NCBI GenBank assembly: GCA_949316235.1
Contig: OX438751.1
Span: 3,682,413 to 3,746,412 of the forward strand
Direction: 5' to 3'
Length of the DNA: 64,000 bases
Origin: Oegoconia quadripuncta
Taxonomy: Eukaryota > Arthropoda > Insecta > Lepidoptera > Autostichidae
The translations under genes and the position numbers were made by a program. This document shows positions 23,117 through 34,669 of this stretch, one piece after another. The notes below the pieces were generated by a model. It ran no database searches, was not told the origin of the DNA, and worked only from the letters and a program-made list of their open reading frames with translations. Each line of letters begins with the position of its first letter. The stretch's first letter is position 1.

Positions 23117-23384
23117 AAATAAATATCCTTAGACATATACAGCGCCATCTAGTTCCACAGTAAGCAACTATAATGCTTGTGTTGTGAATACTAGATGGTT
23201 GATATACTACATAAATACATATTTTTTTTTGTAAATAAATACTTATTATAAATGAAAATCATCCATAACTCAGGTACCTACACATGTCCGTATTCATCAC
23301 ACAAGCACATGCCCCTAGCGGGATTCGAACCTTGCGGTTTTGGTATAGCGGTCAGAGTTGCTAACCACTGCACCAAACAGGTTT
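23117..23384 (-). mobile_element. SINE family B, near full-length
   Basis: The distal part (gcgccatctagttccacagt), body and head (ctaaccactgcaccaaacag) are all present. A small deletion removes part of the B-box side (gattcgaaccttgcggt). Confidence 0.87.
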
Positions 23385-23612
23385 TTAGATCTATATATCT
23401 TACCTATACGTATAGGTAAGGTTGGCATATACATTTTGTGTGAATTAATGATCTGTATCTGAAGCCCGCCTCTCTCCTGTGCCCGACAGGATCCATAGTT
23501 ATTTCCGACTTCACTAATATTAAACGCAATAAAATTGAGATCGCGTACCCACGTAAGAAGAGATATCTCGATAATTGAATCGCTTCACCAATTTCGAAGT
23601 GCAACATTGTCA

Positions 23613-23840
23613 TTTTTTTAATGCACAACTTGACCTCAATCACACCTGATATTAAGTGAAGATGAGGCCGAAGGCGTACTGACCCGGAAACCCAAATATT
23701 TGGGGAACTGGCTATCTTATCTCTGACAACCGGAACACAACAATGCTATTAACATTGCTGTTTGGCGGCAGACTTAGATAAGATGGTGGTAGCTAGACAG
23801 GCGGACATATAAAATGCCCTACCACCAACCAAACCGAGTA
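23613..23840 (-). mobile_element. SINE family A, truncated both ways
   Basis: It has a shortened tail (atgcacaacttgacctcaat) and a body to accaaccaaaccgagta. The tRNA-like head is absent. Confidence 0.85.
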
Positions 23841-24935
23841 ACCAAAATTCAAAATACGCTGTCGGATTGTTATATTTTTTTGTATCATGCCAAATTAATT
23901 TTTATTTTAAGCACTGAATTTATTGTTATAGAAAAAACATTGATTTCATTCATAACGGCCACTTTAAACTGGAAAAATTATTTAGACATCTTGCAGCATC
24001 TTCTGACTAGGTCCAACAAACCATATCCCTGTTTTCCACATAGTAGGTATTAACCAAGGCAGCGTGGGCGCACGAGATAGCTATCTAGGCATTGTCGCAG
24101 CTCAACCTAGGTCCGGGGTTAAGTCTTGGATATTGTACTTAATAGATATGCGTATCAGTCTTGTTTCGGTTGTTATGTAAATTCCCTTGATAGATTTGTT
24201 TACGAAAGATGTAGTTACCTAAGCCGAATTACATTATACTATTAGGTCCTTACGTATAAAATTGGCGTTTTGTATGAAGAATTTCATTAAGACTGTTTTC
24301 TCCATACAAACATTTTTGATTTTTTTTTGGGAACGGCAAATCCAAATTTAGCTAAACTTTGTGTGTATTATCGGATAACATTAAGTTAAGTATAAACAGC
24401 GTTAATTTTTAAAAGTAACCGCTTTATAAAAGTTTCAGCGAATCTAAGAAATGATTATGGGAAGCACATGAAAAGAGCTCTGTTCAAGTTTTTTTTATTA
24501 TGTGATTTAGCCCAGAAATTAAAGAATATTCCATGTGAAACCTTGAAGTAATATTCCATTTTCCAAATAAAAAACAAATTTGGAATATAGCTTTGCAAAT
24601 CGCAGGAATTGGTACATATGATTAACGAAGAAAAAAAACTCCAATTTCATAGGTAAAGGCCCAATATCTGAGTTTAGACAAGATCAGTCACTCTCCAGTC
24701 TACCTAATCTAGAAACAAGTGAGTCCTTGGTTGGGTGATCAGAAATGCGCACGGAGGGTGCATTAATGATATGTATTGTATAAAAAATGTGTCAAGTGTA
24801 TTGTTCTTTATTATTTTGTGACATGATAAATCATTTATTGCTAATTTATGTTAACCTAGTATTTTTTTATGTAGCGGGGACGATTCCCGGTTCAACCATG
24901 TAATTGTTTATTAAACAGTTGCTCGGCGCCCGTGG
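23841..24935. other. Intergenic, nothing recognised
   Basis: AT-rich. The phrase gattcccggttcaacc near 24882 resembles a degraded B-box-bearing SINE head but is too short to call. Confidence 0.4.
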
Positions 24936-24984
24936 TAGAATGGGAAACAGCTTTATTTGTTGTGCCAGTTGTTCGGGTTCCATA

Positions 24985-25320
24985 GAAATCACAGTGAAAA
25001 AATCATAGTGACTTTGTCACATCATTTCCAATTTAGCGTATGTCACGCTTGTTTCAAAATCACGGTGAAAAATCACCGCGACTTTGTCACGTCCGTGATT
25101 TTGTAATATTAGCCGTTCCAATTCCCTCATAAGTTCCTGATTATGATGATTATTTGTTTTTTAATGCTTAGGATTGTCACCAAATGTGTAGTATACTTGT
25201 AATTAATTATTGTAATGCAACCAGTGACTTTGGAACACTGTTTTTGTCGTAAAAATCACTGTGACTTCTTAGCAGATCACGGTTATTATTTCATCGTGAC
25301 ATTATTTATCCATCTCTAGT
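24985..25320. repeat. CAC(A/G)GTGA / GTGACTTTGTCAC repeats
   Basis: Blocks of the form aatcacagtgaaaaa...atagtgactttgtcac start near 24989 and near 25058, about 70 bases apart. A looser third version lies around 25253-25302. The blocks are rich in short inverted repeats (cacggtgaaaaatcaccg). The origin is unknown; a decayed MITE or a local duplication is possible. Confidence 0.5.
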
Positions 25321-25964
25321 CTGCGGTGAATCCTTTACTTCACCAGGTGAACGGTACCATATTTACAGGAAATTAAAAATAACTGTCGACTGATATAGGC
25401 CAATGTTAATTAAGTGTGTGCTGGATATCTGCCGCAACCATCACCGCACGATATTTACAGGCGAGGCCTGGCGCGCCCACTAGTGTATCTCTGGATAATA
25501 CGGCTAATTACCATAACATTGCCATGTTTATTTTGTGGGAGGCATGATAGATGGTTCGTTGTCGTATTTAAGGAGGTATAATAAAACTTTAAAGAAATGT
25601 ATAGCATCATCGTCGATGGCCATAGAGCTCTCTCAGGGTGCGGTCACTGAACTCGATCTTCGGTTATCCATTTCCAGATTAGCCACCTTGTGCAGATCGT
25701 CGCAACAGCTGGCAGGTGGGCGTCCCATACTATGTTTGGCGTAGTCCTCACTATAAAATTTGTTTTTTCAATGACCATCGGTTCTGTGACTGATGTGTCT
25801 GTGTCAGAGAAATCCCGAGCATGGTCTTTCCGTTGGATGCTGAACTGACTTTGAGCTTATCGACTAACCGGACCATCAGGATCCATTATTCGGCTCCATA
25901 AGTTATTACTGGTAGGAGCACTGATTGAAGACTCTGTAGTATTGGCGACGACAATATATGACCC
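25321..25964. other. Possible upstream part of the adjacent LINE remnant
   Basis: This stretch directly precedes an RNase H-bearing LINE fragment in the same orientation and might be its decayed upstream part. I could not align any frame here, including 25535-25744, to a reverse transcriptase motif. Confidence 0.3.
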
Positions 25965-26646
25965 ATGTTGCTAAGTCCAGCTGAGTTCTTATATTGGTCT
26001 CTCTCGAAAGAGTCGCTATCAGCAGCTGAGCTGAAAATGCAATGGATTCCAGCGCATATAGGAATAAAAGGTAACGAAGAGGCTGATCGAATGGCGAAAT
26101 TAGCATGCTCAAATTTAGATGGGACAGTAGTTAATTTATTATCTGTTTATGTGGAAGTGCGCCCAAAATTTAAAGATGTTAGTTATTCAAATTGGAAGGA
26201 ATATTCTCGTCGTTCATTACAAAAAGGTATTTGGTATAGTTCAGGTCAGCCTCTTCGGGTACCTTGGTTTGATGAAGTTAAGCTAAGGAGGCGATTAATT
26301 AAGTTAGCTGTTAGACACTATCCATGAAATAAGTTTGGATATCTGATGAAAAGAACTGACACTCCTAACTGTGAAGTCTATGGAGTAATTGAGGATGTTC
26401 AACACTTGTTGATGGAATGTGCTAGAAACCGAAATGAAGGAGATACACTGATGAGACAATTAAAGCTGAGTCAATACGCTCTAGGTTAGGCTCAATCAAT
26501 TTTGGGTAAACCTGGATCAATAGCGGCCAGATTATTATATAATATGTTTGTATCTTCTCATCAGTGAATCTTGGTCAGGATACAATGGGACTGTCATGTC
26601 TAGAAGGACTCAAGTCCCTAAATTAAATAAAGATTATAAAAAAAAG
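25965..26646 (+). pseudogene. LINE remnant with RNase H end (I/jockey-like)
   Basis: The 120-codon frame at 25965-26327 contains MQWIPAHIGIKGNEEADRMA at about residues 25-44. This is the C-terminal RNase H motif of I/R1/jockey-type LINEs, with its H, the GNE loop and the last acidic D. Past the TGA at 26325 the same frame continues to 26567 with EDVQHLLMECARN, part of the cysteine/histidine knuckle that follows RNase H in such elements; one expected cysteine reads as Y (CEVYG). A second stop lies in this tail. It ends in aattaaataaagattat plus poly(A) at 26638-26645. It is a decayed, 5'-truncated retrotransposed copy. Confidence 0.82.
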
Positions 26647-26894
26647 CAAGGTATACCCGACGTAGAAGTACTCCTGAACAATTTGTAGGGTCATTCTTTC
26701 GACTATAATCGGTCATAGGTCTACATGATTATTGATAGGTCCTAAATGATCAGCCTCGCCAATTCTCATTTTGTAATTATCATCCGAAGTGAGCGTCAAT
26801 TGAAAGTCTGAATTTATTCACCACTATTAAATTCGACTTATGGTGAGGAGGAAGGCCATGTAGTTTATTATTATTAAGGTTATATAAGAAGTTG
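26647..26894. other. Intergenic, nothing recognised
   Basis: No feature is seen. Confidence 0.4.
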
Positions 26895-27146
26895 ACGACC
26901 TGTTTGGTGTAGTGATAAAAACCCTGACCGCAATTACTACAAGGTCGCGGGTTCCAATCCCGCTAGGGGCATACATTTCTTTGGTGAATAAGTACACATG
27001 TACCCGAGTTAAAGACGTTTTAATTTATAATAGGTATCTATATAAAAAAAATGTATTTGTGTAGCTTATCAACCATCTGGTGTCCACAATACAAGCCTAG
27101 TTGCTTAGTGTGGAAGTACATGGCGCTGTGTATATTTATTTATTTT
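26895..27146 (+). mobile_element. SINE family B, near full-length
   Basis: Head gacctgtttggtgtagtg, B-box ggttccaatcccgct, body, and distal part ending in tggcgctgtgtatatt. The anticodon-arm region is diverged. Confidence 0.88.
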
Positions 27147-27870
27147 AAGCAAGTCCAAATTTTCTGAAATCATCACTAAAAGCAGTTATTGATTCTTGTT
27201 CAATTTAAGGTTCTGGACTTCCTTCGTCTTCCACTTTCACCACCATCGGCTTCATCGCGTCCAGTTATATTTGAGTACAATTGTGCTGATAACCAATTGT
27301 GAATATAAATATCAACTCGTGCCTATTTTCCTAAATTTTCTAAAATTCTCATGATGACATGCGAAATTACTCATAACCAGGATAGGTATATGACAATGGG
27401 AGCCCGGAAAAATTGTGTCACTATATCACCACGTAGTTGCGTGACGCAGGAACGAAACTATGCGACCCTTGCCAACCTATTAGCATGGTAACCTATTTCA
27501 TGCTCGCCCCGCGGCTTCCATCATCACAAATTGTCGCAATAGATCCCAGCTATTGGTGGCGAGCGTCGGCGGCTCTGCAGTTAAAACACGGTGTTCACGA
27601 TGGAACAAGATGACAAAACTATGGTAATTAATTTTTCTATAGTTGATTGAAGATTACATAAACTTGATGTGCAGTGGTGGCAGTAGGCAGTATATTCTGT
27701 AGTGTTAGTGACAGTTGATGATGTGGAGGTGGGGTAAGACGAACGGTGTAACGTATGTGGGATTGGTTAAAATGCATGTGTGAGTGTATGTATGAATGGA
27801 GTGTGAGTATGTATGTGTGGTGCAGTGAAGTTAACAAAACGTTAACGTGTTCCGTTTCGATGCTAGCAGA
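27147..27870. other. Intergenic, nothing recognised
   Basis: A GT-rich stretch at 27770-27830 produces an 82-codon frame on the minus strand that looks like low complexity. No gene is supported. Confidence 0.45.
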
Positions 27871-28148
27871 TTGGCGTGGACACATGGTCTCCTAATCTAG
27901 TAGGTCCGGGTTCGATCCCCAGGCAGGCCATGTACCAATGAGTTTTTAAATTTAATTTAATTACTTATGTGCGTTTATTCGACTGCTCTTAAACGGTGAA
28001 GGAAAACATCGTGAGGAAAAATTCAAAGGCATGTGAAGTCACCAAACCGCATTGGGCCAGCGTGGTGGACTATGACCCATACTCCCTCATATACGAGGGA
28101 AGGCCAATATCCATGCAGTGGGATTTTTACGGGCTGATGATGATGATT
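27871..28148 (+). mobile_element. SINE family F copy
   Basis: B-box gggttcgatcccc, then aggcaggccatgtaccaatg, cggtgaaggaaaacatcgtg and ggccagcgtggtggactatg, ending in tacgggctgatgatgatgat. The 5' part of the tRNA-like head is diverged. Confidence 0.83.
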
Positions 28149-28712
28149 GGTGGCGAACGAAAATAGTTATTTTCTAATAGTAATGCTGCAAATATAGGTA
28201 AATTTATATTTAGTATTAGAACGAATTTTACAACAAGTAACAAATTAAAGTTGTATTTTACAGAGAAATTTAAGGATAATCGAAATGTTTCGAAAAACCA
28301 CTCGAAAAGATTATGGGATTTTTCTTTAACAAAAAAAAATATTATTTAATATGAAATATAAATTATTATTGGACTGATAATATTACCTAAGTTTGTCGAT
28401 TTAGAGATAGGTACCGTCATGTTCAAAATTGCAGTCACAGTCCAAATTAAAAAATAAAATTCTTTTTGAACACCTTTGAATTTCTAAAGTAAAATACCTT
28501 TAATTGTTTTGCTGTAGATCCTACTACATAAGAATGGTACTCGATATTAGTCTTACACATAAAGGTTCCAAAAAATCGAAATATTTTTAGGACTATGACT
28601 GCAATATGAACGCGACTGTACGTAAATATCTATAGGAGGTTAATGATCCCTCGGAAATTTCTAATATCAGCCGACTGGAGTATTCATTTATAATTAAATG
28701 ACTATATTGAAG
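28149..28712. other. Intergenic, nothing recognised
   Basis: AT-rich. No feature is supported. Confidence 0.45.
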
Positions 28713-29006
28713 TTAACAATATTGAAAATTGAATATTTTCTTTCCGAATAATTTTTTTTTAATTACCGGTCCGCCAACCTTCTGTACTTTAAATCGCTTC
28801 CTCAAACATCGAGGAGAATTCCGTCCACCCACATTAAATCTTTGCTGAAAATGTTCCCATCTATCGCCCGCCCTAAACAACGCCGCCCAACAACGGGCCA
28901 ACTCTACATGAGCTACAAGCAGTGCCATAACATCAAACAGACGCGTCCACGCTTTAATTCTTGAGAGATATGCACTAGGACTTGCATGGAGCTCTTCCAT
29001 ACACAT
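28713..29006 (-). CDS. Unidentified 97-codon open frame
   Basis: A minus-strand frame of 97 codons, more GC-rich than its flanks, contains LLVAHVELARCWAALFRAGD followed by a basic stretch (LRKRFKVQK). I do not recognise a domain. Near its end an A-run (on the minus strand, around 28763-28751) encodes KKK. That could be a remnant of poly(A) from a retrocopied fragment, in which case this is a decayed repeat and not a gene. No splice sites or upstream exons were found. I report it because it is the least random-looking orphan frame in the left half of the window. Confidence 0.25.
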   Translation of the reverse strand: MCMEELHASPSAYLSRIKAWTRLFDVMALLVAHVELARCWAALFRAGDRWEHFQQRFNVGGRNSPRCLRKRFKVQKVGGPVIKKKLFGKKIFNFQYC

Positions 29007-29421
29007 ATCACTTGACTTTCTATAAATATTTTTAATCCGTCCTTAGTAGTAGCATATTGCGTAATTTTAGAATTGATTTTAGTGTGTCATTTATTAGAGG
29101 CACCACGTCTACCTCAGTTTGCAATTCTTTGTTACCTAGTCTGCTATTATTTACGTCTATGGTTGATTCACTGTCAATCGACTATCGTATGACACGCGTG
29201 TTATGATTATTATATGAAGATCTCGTTGCGTGTGACAGTGCGTTATCGTTATCACGTCGACAGGCGATCGTGTCGTCACGCGATCGTCACGTGATGTGGC
29301 ACGTGTTTAGTTTTTGTATTGTTATGCGCAATGGTAGAGATACTCGCATGTCAATACTTCTTTATCACTTCAATATCAACTGTAAGATTCATTTACGTCG
29401 ATCTGCAGGATCTTTAAGCTG
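29007..29421. other. Intergenic; CpG/cgatcg cluster at 29215-29310
   Basis: The patch contains acgcgatcgtcacgtgatgt and gtcgacaggcgatcgtg, similar in style to the patches near 15.2, 16.8 and 20.2 kb. No coding signal is seen. Confidence 0.35.
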
Positions 29422-29735
29422 TTTTTTTTTTTTTTTTTTTTTTTTTTAATTAGAATGGGATCGCTCTTGACCTTAATCTGGACTAATGTCGAGATAAGGT
29501 CTACGATGGAACGAGCTTTCCCAGAAGATGCCTATTTAACCTGACTTTAAAGAACTGCGGGTTATATGCGATTGGAAACACAGACGGAGGCAATGCGTTC
29601 CACTCCTTAGCCGTGCGCATGAGAAACGAAGACCTAAAACGCTTGGTCCTTATAAATGGCACGTCAACTAAGTGCGGGTGATATCCTGCGGTACGTCTTG
29701 AATTTCGATGTAAGAACGGGGATGGCGGGATCAAC
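29422..29735 (-). pseudogene. LINE (sister of family A), RT C-terminus
   Basis: A 77-codon minus-strand frame (29734 to 29501) is the C-terminus of a non-LTR reverse transcriptase: YHPHLVDVPFIRTKRFRSSF, then MRTAKEWNALPPSVFP and FFKVRLNRHLLG. The stop is followed by a short UTR whose cattagtccagattaaggtc parallels the catcaggtgagattgtggtc of family A, then a poly(A) tract (plus-strand T run 29422-29447). It is thus a diverged relative of the LINE at 6081-6320. Only the end is present, so the insertion is 5'-truncated. The long poly(A) argues for a relatively recent event. Confidence 0.82.
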
Positions 29736-29751
29736 TCATGCAGTACTTCAA

Positions 29752-30009
29752 TCGTCTCCGTGGTACAATGTAAACAGTGTAAGGTTTACGAATCAGAGGT
29801 CGCGGGTTCGATCCCTAGCAGGATACATGTTTAATACTCGGTTTGGTTGGTGGTAGGGCATTTTAAATGTCTACAAGCTTATCTAAGTCGCCCCCAAACA
29901 GCAATGATAATAGCATTATTGTGTTCCCGTTGTCAGAGATAAGATAGTCAGTCCTCCAAATAATATGGGTTTTCCGGGTCAGTAAGCTTCCACCTTCGGC
30001 CTCATCTTC
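29752..30009 (+). mobile_element. SINE family A, tail missing
   Basis: The head (tcgtctccgtggtacaatgt, B-box ggttcgatccctagc) and body are present to ttcggcctcatcttcc. Instead of the usual tail the sequence then runs into an RTE-like LINE end. Confidence 0.85.
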
Positions 30010-30151
30010 CACCCAATGGCCGTCGGTCCTACGAGCAATGTGCCTCGCCGGATGCGGACGGAGCAGTACGAACGTTGTGTAGATATTTGGGGGCGGCCTT
30101 TGTCCAGCAGTGGACGTCTTTCGGCTGATGATAGTGATGACTAAATATTCC
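30010..30151 (+). mobile_element. RTE-like LINE 3' end
   Basis: It contains tgggggcggcctttgtccag and cagtggacgtctttcggctg, then a GAT-rich tail. I recall this as the standard end of an abundant lepidopteran RTE-type LINE. The join to the preceding SINE fragment at 30010 is abrupt. Confidence 0.7.
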
Positions 30152-30589
30152 TAAAGAGCACCAACTCTTGGTATATTCTAAAAACCAATATGATATTTAA
30201 ATTATATTTGAAACATACCTACCGACCTAGAGTTTAATACTAAATCCAGATAGCAAATATATCAAAGAGCTATCTATCTTAGCCAAGAGCTGGGTATCTG
30301 AAGAATCTGGTACACGCCGGGCGAAGCTCTCAACACGTGTAGAGATAACGCCTGCGCGCCCGCGCAGAACGACGGTTAGCGTTGTTATAAACAGCTATAG
30401 AGCTGATTCAATAGATGAGCTTTCTAGTTCATTATCTAAACTGAGTTGTAGTTTAAGTATTATCAATGTAACTATGTTTATTTTATCGGTTCCCAGGGCG
30501 AAGAACCACGGTTATTCATGGCCGTTTTTGATTTTTGATAAAGGACAATAATACATTGTAGTAAATTTTATTTTGTCGGAGTTTCACGC
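30152..30589. other. Intergenic, nothing recognised
   Basis: A small GC patch (cctgcgcgcccgcgcag) at 30350-30366 can form a hairpin. No gene is supported. Confidence 0.4.
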
Positions 30590-30745
30590 AGCTTCTTCTC
30601 CCTAACCATAGCACAGATTACTAATAAGTTACTAACCACAGCTCCTTGTGAAGCGATGTAGTTTAAAAAAATAACACGTTGACTTTCAATAAGTGATATT
30701 TTTGTATCCTACATTGAATAAAACATTTTTGACTTTGACTGTTAT
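30590..30745 (+). repeat. Family C, diverged copy
   Basis: It contains cacgcagcttcttctccc and tgtatcctacattgaataaa, ending in catttttgactttgact. The AATAAA and GACTTT-repeat end suggest a LINE 3' UTR. Confidence 0.45.
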
Positions 30746-30747
30746 AC

Positions 30748-31262
30748 AGGATGACGTTTAATTAGTGTACTTAATTCCTGTTAACTAGTGACTCCACTCC
30801 TGATTATATACAAGTGTTCACTAGGAACCATAGCCGAATTCGGCCGAAAATTGTTGGACTTCAATACTAAAGGTGGTTTCAGAATGGTTTACTTGTTTAT
30901 GGGTAATCGAAAATTTTTTGATCGAATTCGACTATGGTTCCTTTTTTTTAGGTCGAAGGTGGAAGCGTACTGGCCCGGAAACCCCAACACATTTCGGGGA
31001 CTGGCTATCTTATCTCTGACAACCGGAACACAAGAATGCTATTAACATTGCTGTTTGGCGGCAGATTTAGATAAGATGGTGGTAGCTAGCCAGGCGGACA
31101 TGTAAAATGTCCTACCACCAACCAAACCGAGTACTTAAACATGTACCCCGCTGAGGATCGAACCCACGACCTCCGCATCGTAAACCCAATGTTGTTTACA
31201 TTGAGCCACGGCGGCGGTTTCTTGGAGAAAGATGTTCGTAATCAAGAGTGGAGTATATAAGT
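30748..31262. mobile_element. Family G palindromic element interrupted by a SINE
   Basis: The left arm (30748-30941) contains aggaaccatagccgaattcg and, inverted, cgaattcgactatggttcc. Then SINE A intervenes, and the right arm resumes at 31218 with atgttcgtaatcaagagtgg, the inverse of the left flank type ccactcttgattac seen at 2800. The structure is a hairpin-like non-autonomous element later hit by a SINE. Confidence 0.5.
30942..31217 (-). mobile_element. SINE family A nested in family G
   Basis: The poly(T) run is directly followed by aggtcgaaggtggaagcg, so the shared LINE-like tail is deleted. The body and complete tRNA-like head (gagccacggcggcggt) are present. The flanks are halves of the family G palindrome. 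Confidence 0.85.
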
Positions 31263-33235
31263 GTTTCTACTTTTTTCATATTAATGAATTTTCTTTGAGT
31301 GTAATTAACATAATATTTGAGAAATACTAAATCACTCCTCCTATCTTGTAGTAGTAGTATCTTTTCAGTTAGATTCACGATATTTTATGGAGGCCAAGCG
31401 TTAGACAATACTAATACGCTCATTCATGAATGTTAATTTAAATTTTGCTATAAAAATCTTATCAAACAACAAAGATACATAGTGCTAGCATAAACTAAGA
31501 CGCCGTCGATTCACGGTCATAAATCTCGCATATCGACCAATAAGCGATCGCCATCACGCCGCACACCCCCGCCGCCCCCCTACCGGTGCATGCAGCCAAG
31601 CTATAGGTTTCCTTTGACACAGTTGCATAACACTGAATAATGTCTAAATGATAATGGTTTGCTATTTAGGTTGTTGTCTAATATATGTTTTATAATACAA
31701 TAAATAAGGATTATACATTTTATAAGGAATATAAAAGTATAAGTCTATGCATAGAATGGAAACAATAATTTAATTAACATTTTTACATATTTACAAAAAC
31801 AATAATAAACAGATCTTTTGAGCAGGGAAGCTAAGTGCGTTTTCTCGTTGAACAGGGAGACTTATCCTCTGAGTGAAAAAGATAGCCTTGTTATTTTGTC
31901 TAATTTCTAGTTCGAATATTGTCATTCGAAACTATTCACCCATACTTACTAATGTTATAAATGTTAAAGTTTAACTATTTGGTTATCCGATTGCACATTT
32001 AAATTCGGCAAAGGGCCCCTGGGCCCCGGCGAAAGAAATAGGCTACTTTCAACTTGAAAATACTCGTGTTACAGTAATTCCAGGTAGGCAAAGCAGCGGG
32101 CGGAAAGCTATTCTATGGTTAGATTCAAGACAAACGAAATAAAAAATAACAATTAAAATGTCTCTTTTCATAAAAACAAATCTATCCACAGTGCACAAAA
32201 AGTTTTTTCTTTTTATGTAGATTCAGTGTATTCATATGTATTTTTTATTCTATTTTATTATTTAGATATATTCTTAAGACATGTGTAAGATTTAGTGACA
32301 AATAGAATTTTAAAACTTGGACTACTTTCTTATTGAGAAAAATCGGCAAAAATCGGCGAAATTCGTTGGTACAAAATATGCAGATATTGCTAAATGTTTT
32401 ATGCTACTGATGAAAGTGACATACCTTAGCAGTAACATTTTTACTACCACAATGACTATCGCACGGATAACCATTATCTACTTGATGCTATTATCTTGCC
32501 TCACTACAACTTTCTGGAAGATCTCTAGAACTTTGAATCAAATTCAATTCGAGTCAATTTTGCCAAAGAAGGCGCTTATTAGCCTTATACTCGTAAATGA
32601 TGGATATTATGGTTGCGGGCACATGCAGAACAATGGTTGATGAATTTGATGTTTTTGCTATCGACTCGCTAAGAAGAAGAATGGTTTCAGCTTTTAAAGC
32701 CTTCATGGAACATCGTAGCTCTAGAAAAAGTGGATTCTATATATATATATTATAATGCAATTTCCTTTAATGTTTGATAGAAATTGGTTAGACGTTAAAA
32801 ATATATATTCAACTTTATAAGTCAGGGTTTTTATATATATTTAAGTATGTATAAACTAAGCATTGTTCCACTTATTTCAGCTTTCTTCATTGTTTCAAGA
32901 GCCTACCAAATCTTGACAATGGATTATTCGTCTTAACATTAACTACATGATTTTTTCTAAAGATTTCATAGAATCGGGAATCATTTCAAATACCCCACCA
33001 CTAACTTTATGTATGCCATAAACACGCTTATTTGCATACAACCTATCAAATATCTGGTATCTAAAATATGACAATGCAGCTTTTCCACACTTCGATATGC
33101 CTGCGCGTGGGCACTATCAGTGCATCTGCGAACGGGCCCGAAGTATGCCGACACGACCCGAGGAAACTATCCTTGAGCTAAGCACAGTATGAGTAATTTC
33201 AGTAGAGACACTATGCGATTTCTTGTCACGACTTT
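31263..33235. other. Intergenic, nothing recognised
   Basis: A small GC-rich patch at 31500-31610 (cacacccccgccgccccc) and a (TA)n run at 32737-32750. The 107-codon frame at 32317-32640 has hydrophobic stretches but no recognisable family or splice context; I consider it unsupported. Confidence 0.4.
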
Positions 33236-33470
33236 TATCTCAAATGGGGTCCCAAAACGTCAGAGAGAGATGTTCCCAACATTGAAAGTTTAATGTTTGG
33301 ATACAACAGCCACGGATCACCTTCGAAGTATACCAAAAAAAGCACACGTGCCAGAGGATGAGCGTTAGCCCATCGCCGTTGAAACATGCATATTTATAGA
33401 TGTTTTTAGTGGAAACACCCACGGGAAGAGAATCGTTGTTTTTATTCATTTACCTCGTCGACACCACAAG
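33236..33470 (-). repeat. Family B copy
   Basis: It contains caaatggggtcccaaaacgt, agccacggatcaccttcgaa and catcgccgttgaaacatgc. It is the fullest copy in this orientation. Confidence 0.6.
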
Positions 33471-33589
33471 ACTCATATATTTACAAGTAGCTCCACAAGA
33501 ATTTTTATGGAGGACTTTACCTAATCGCTACGCTTTTGGTTAGGCTGATATTATGCATTACCTTATTTTCATTAGAGATACTAAATAAA

Positions 33590-34110
33590 ATTGGACTCTG
33601 GGAAGTGGGTTTTTAACTTATAAGATTAAGTCTCCATCATTAAATGCTTTTAAAACTAACGTCAAAAGCTCTCTGGTTCTAACGCGTTTTGAGCGGTAGC
33701 TACTTTTGATGAATGACATCTCCGTATTAAATCCTCTCTTTAAGTATTTCCTTATTTATATACATAATTATTTATATGTATTAGTATGTAGACATATAGT
33801 TTATTAAGGTATAGTTATGTATTATTATATAGATTAGATTAGATTTATTTAGTTCACTTTTACAATATTAAGTCACACATACAGTTTCGTTCGTTCGTAC
33901 AGTTCGTATATACACAGATACAGTTATATTATTCTAATTACTTTTCTATATGTATAATATATTTATTAGTGTGTAGGTATTTGTTTTAGTTTGAATTTGC
34001 TGTAATTTGTATACGCCCAATCTACTGTTTTCTAACTAACCCTATGGTTGAATGGACGAAATCCCTCTATGGGATAAGTCTCAAGATTTTTCAAATTGTC
34101 ATAGTAGGTA
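33590..34110 (+). mobile_element. LINE family E 3' end
   Basis: A frame ending LNAFKTNVKSSLVLTRFER and TAG (33700) looks like the last residues of a non-LTR reverse transcriptase. It is followed by a UTR containing taaatcctctctttaagtat and gaaatccctctatgggataa. An inverted copy of the UTR is at 62925-63275. The plus copy carries about 110 extra bases around 33830-33940. Confidence 0.6.
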
Positions 34111-34384
34111 CAGTGATCGCGGTAGTTGCCTTACTACTGTCTGATACGTGGTCAAGATACACTGGGGGTATGAGCCGTGGGTGGTCGTTGTCTGTCAAAA
34201 CAATGCAAATTTGACATTATCTTTGGAGGAATTGGATTTAGTCATGTAGGTATACAGTTAGAGGTAATATAATACTGGCTTACCAGTGTGTAAACAAAAT
34301 TAAGCGTGGACTGTCGACTGAAACTAGGCATACAATAACTGAATTGAAAACGATAAAATAACTCGTAGAATATATACTTATTAT
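34111..34384. other. Intergenic, nothing recognised
   Basis: No feature is seen. Confidence 0.4.
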
Positions 34385-34570
34385 TAAATGTATACTCGTA
34401 TAATTCTATCATTCATAATGCGAACAGAAAAGGCATGGAAATGCCTTCCGGCGCCAGTCTTTCCTAAATCCTACAACCTCGGGATCTTCAAGAGCAGGGT
34501 GAAGCATCTATTGAGATCGCGTGCTTCAGATGAAGCACATCGTCGTTTCCATAAAAAAAAACGACCATAA
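34385..34570 (+). pseudogene. LINE family A, RT C-terminus
   Basis: The frame at 34388-34570 contains FIMRTEKAWKCLPAPVFP and KSYNLGIFKSRVKHLL, matching the copy at 6081-6320. About 40 bases of the usual end, including most of the shared tail, are deleted before the A-run at 34551. It is 5'-truncated. Confidence 0.8.
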
Positions 34571-34669
34571 CTTACGCAGTACAGAAAGGTCATATTTTTT
34601 TTTTAACATTTACTGTTTTTGTGGTTTGAACACGTAAAAAGAATGGAAACAACCTATCTCTTGCCGTGG

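Noticed and set aside
32317..32640. 107-codon frame with hydrophobic segments
   Set aside because: No recognisable family, AT-rich codons, no splice or promoter context; membrane-like look is common in random AT-rich frames.
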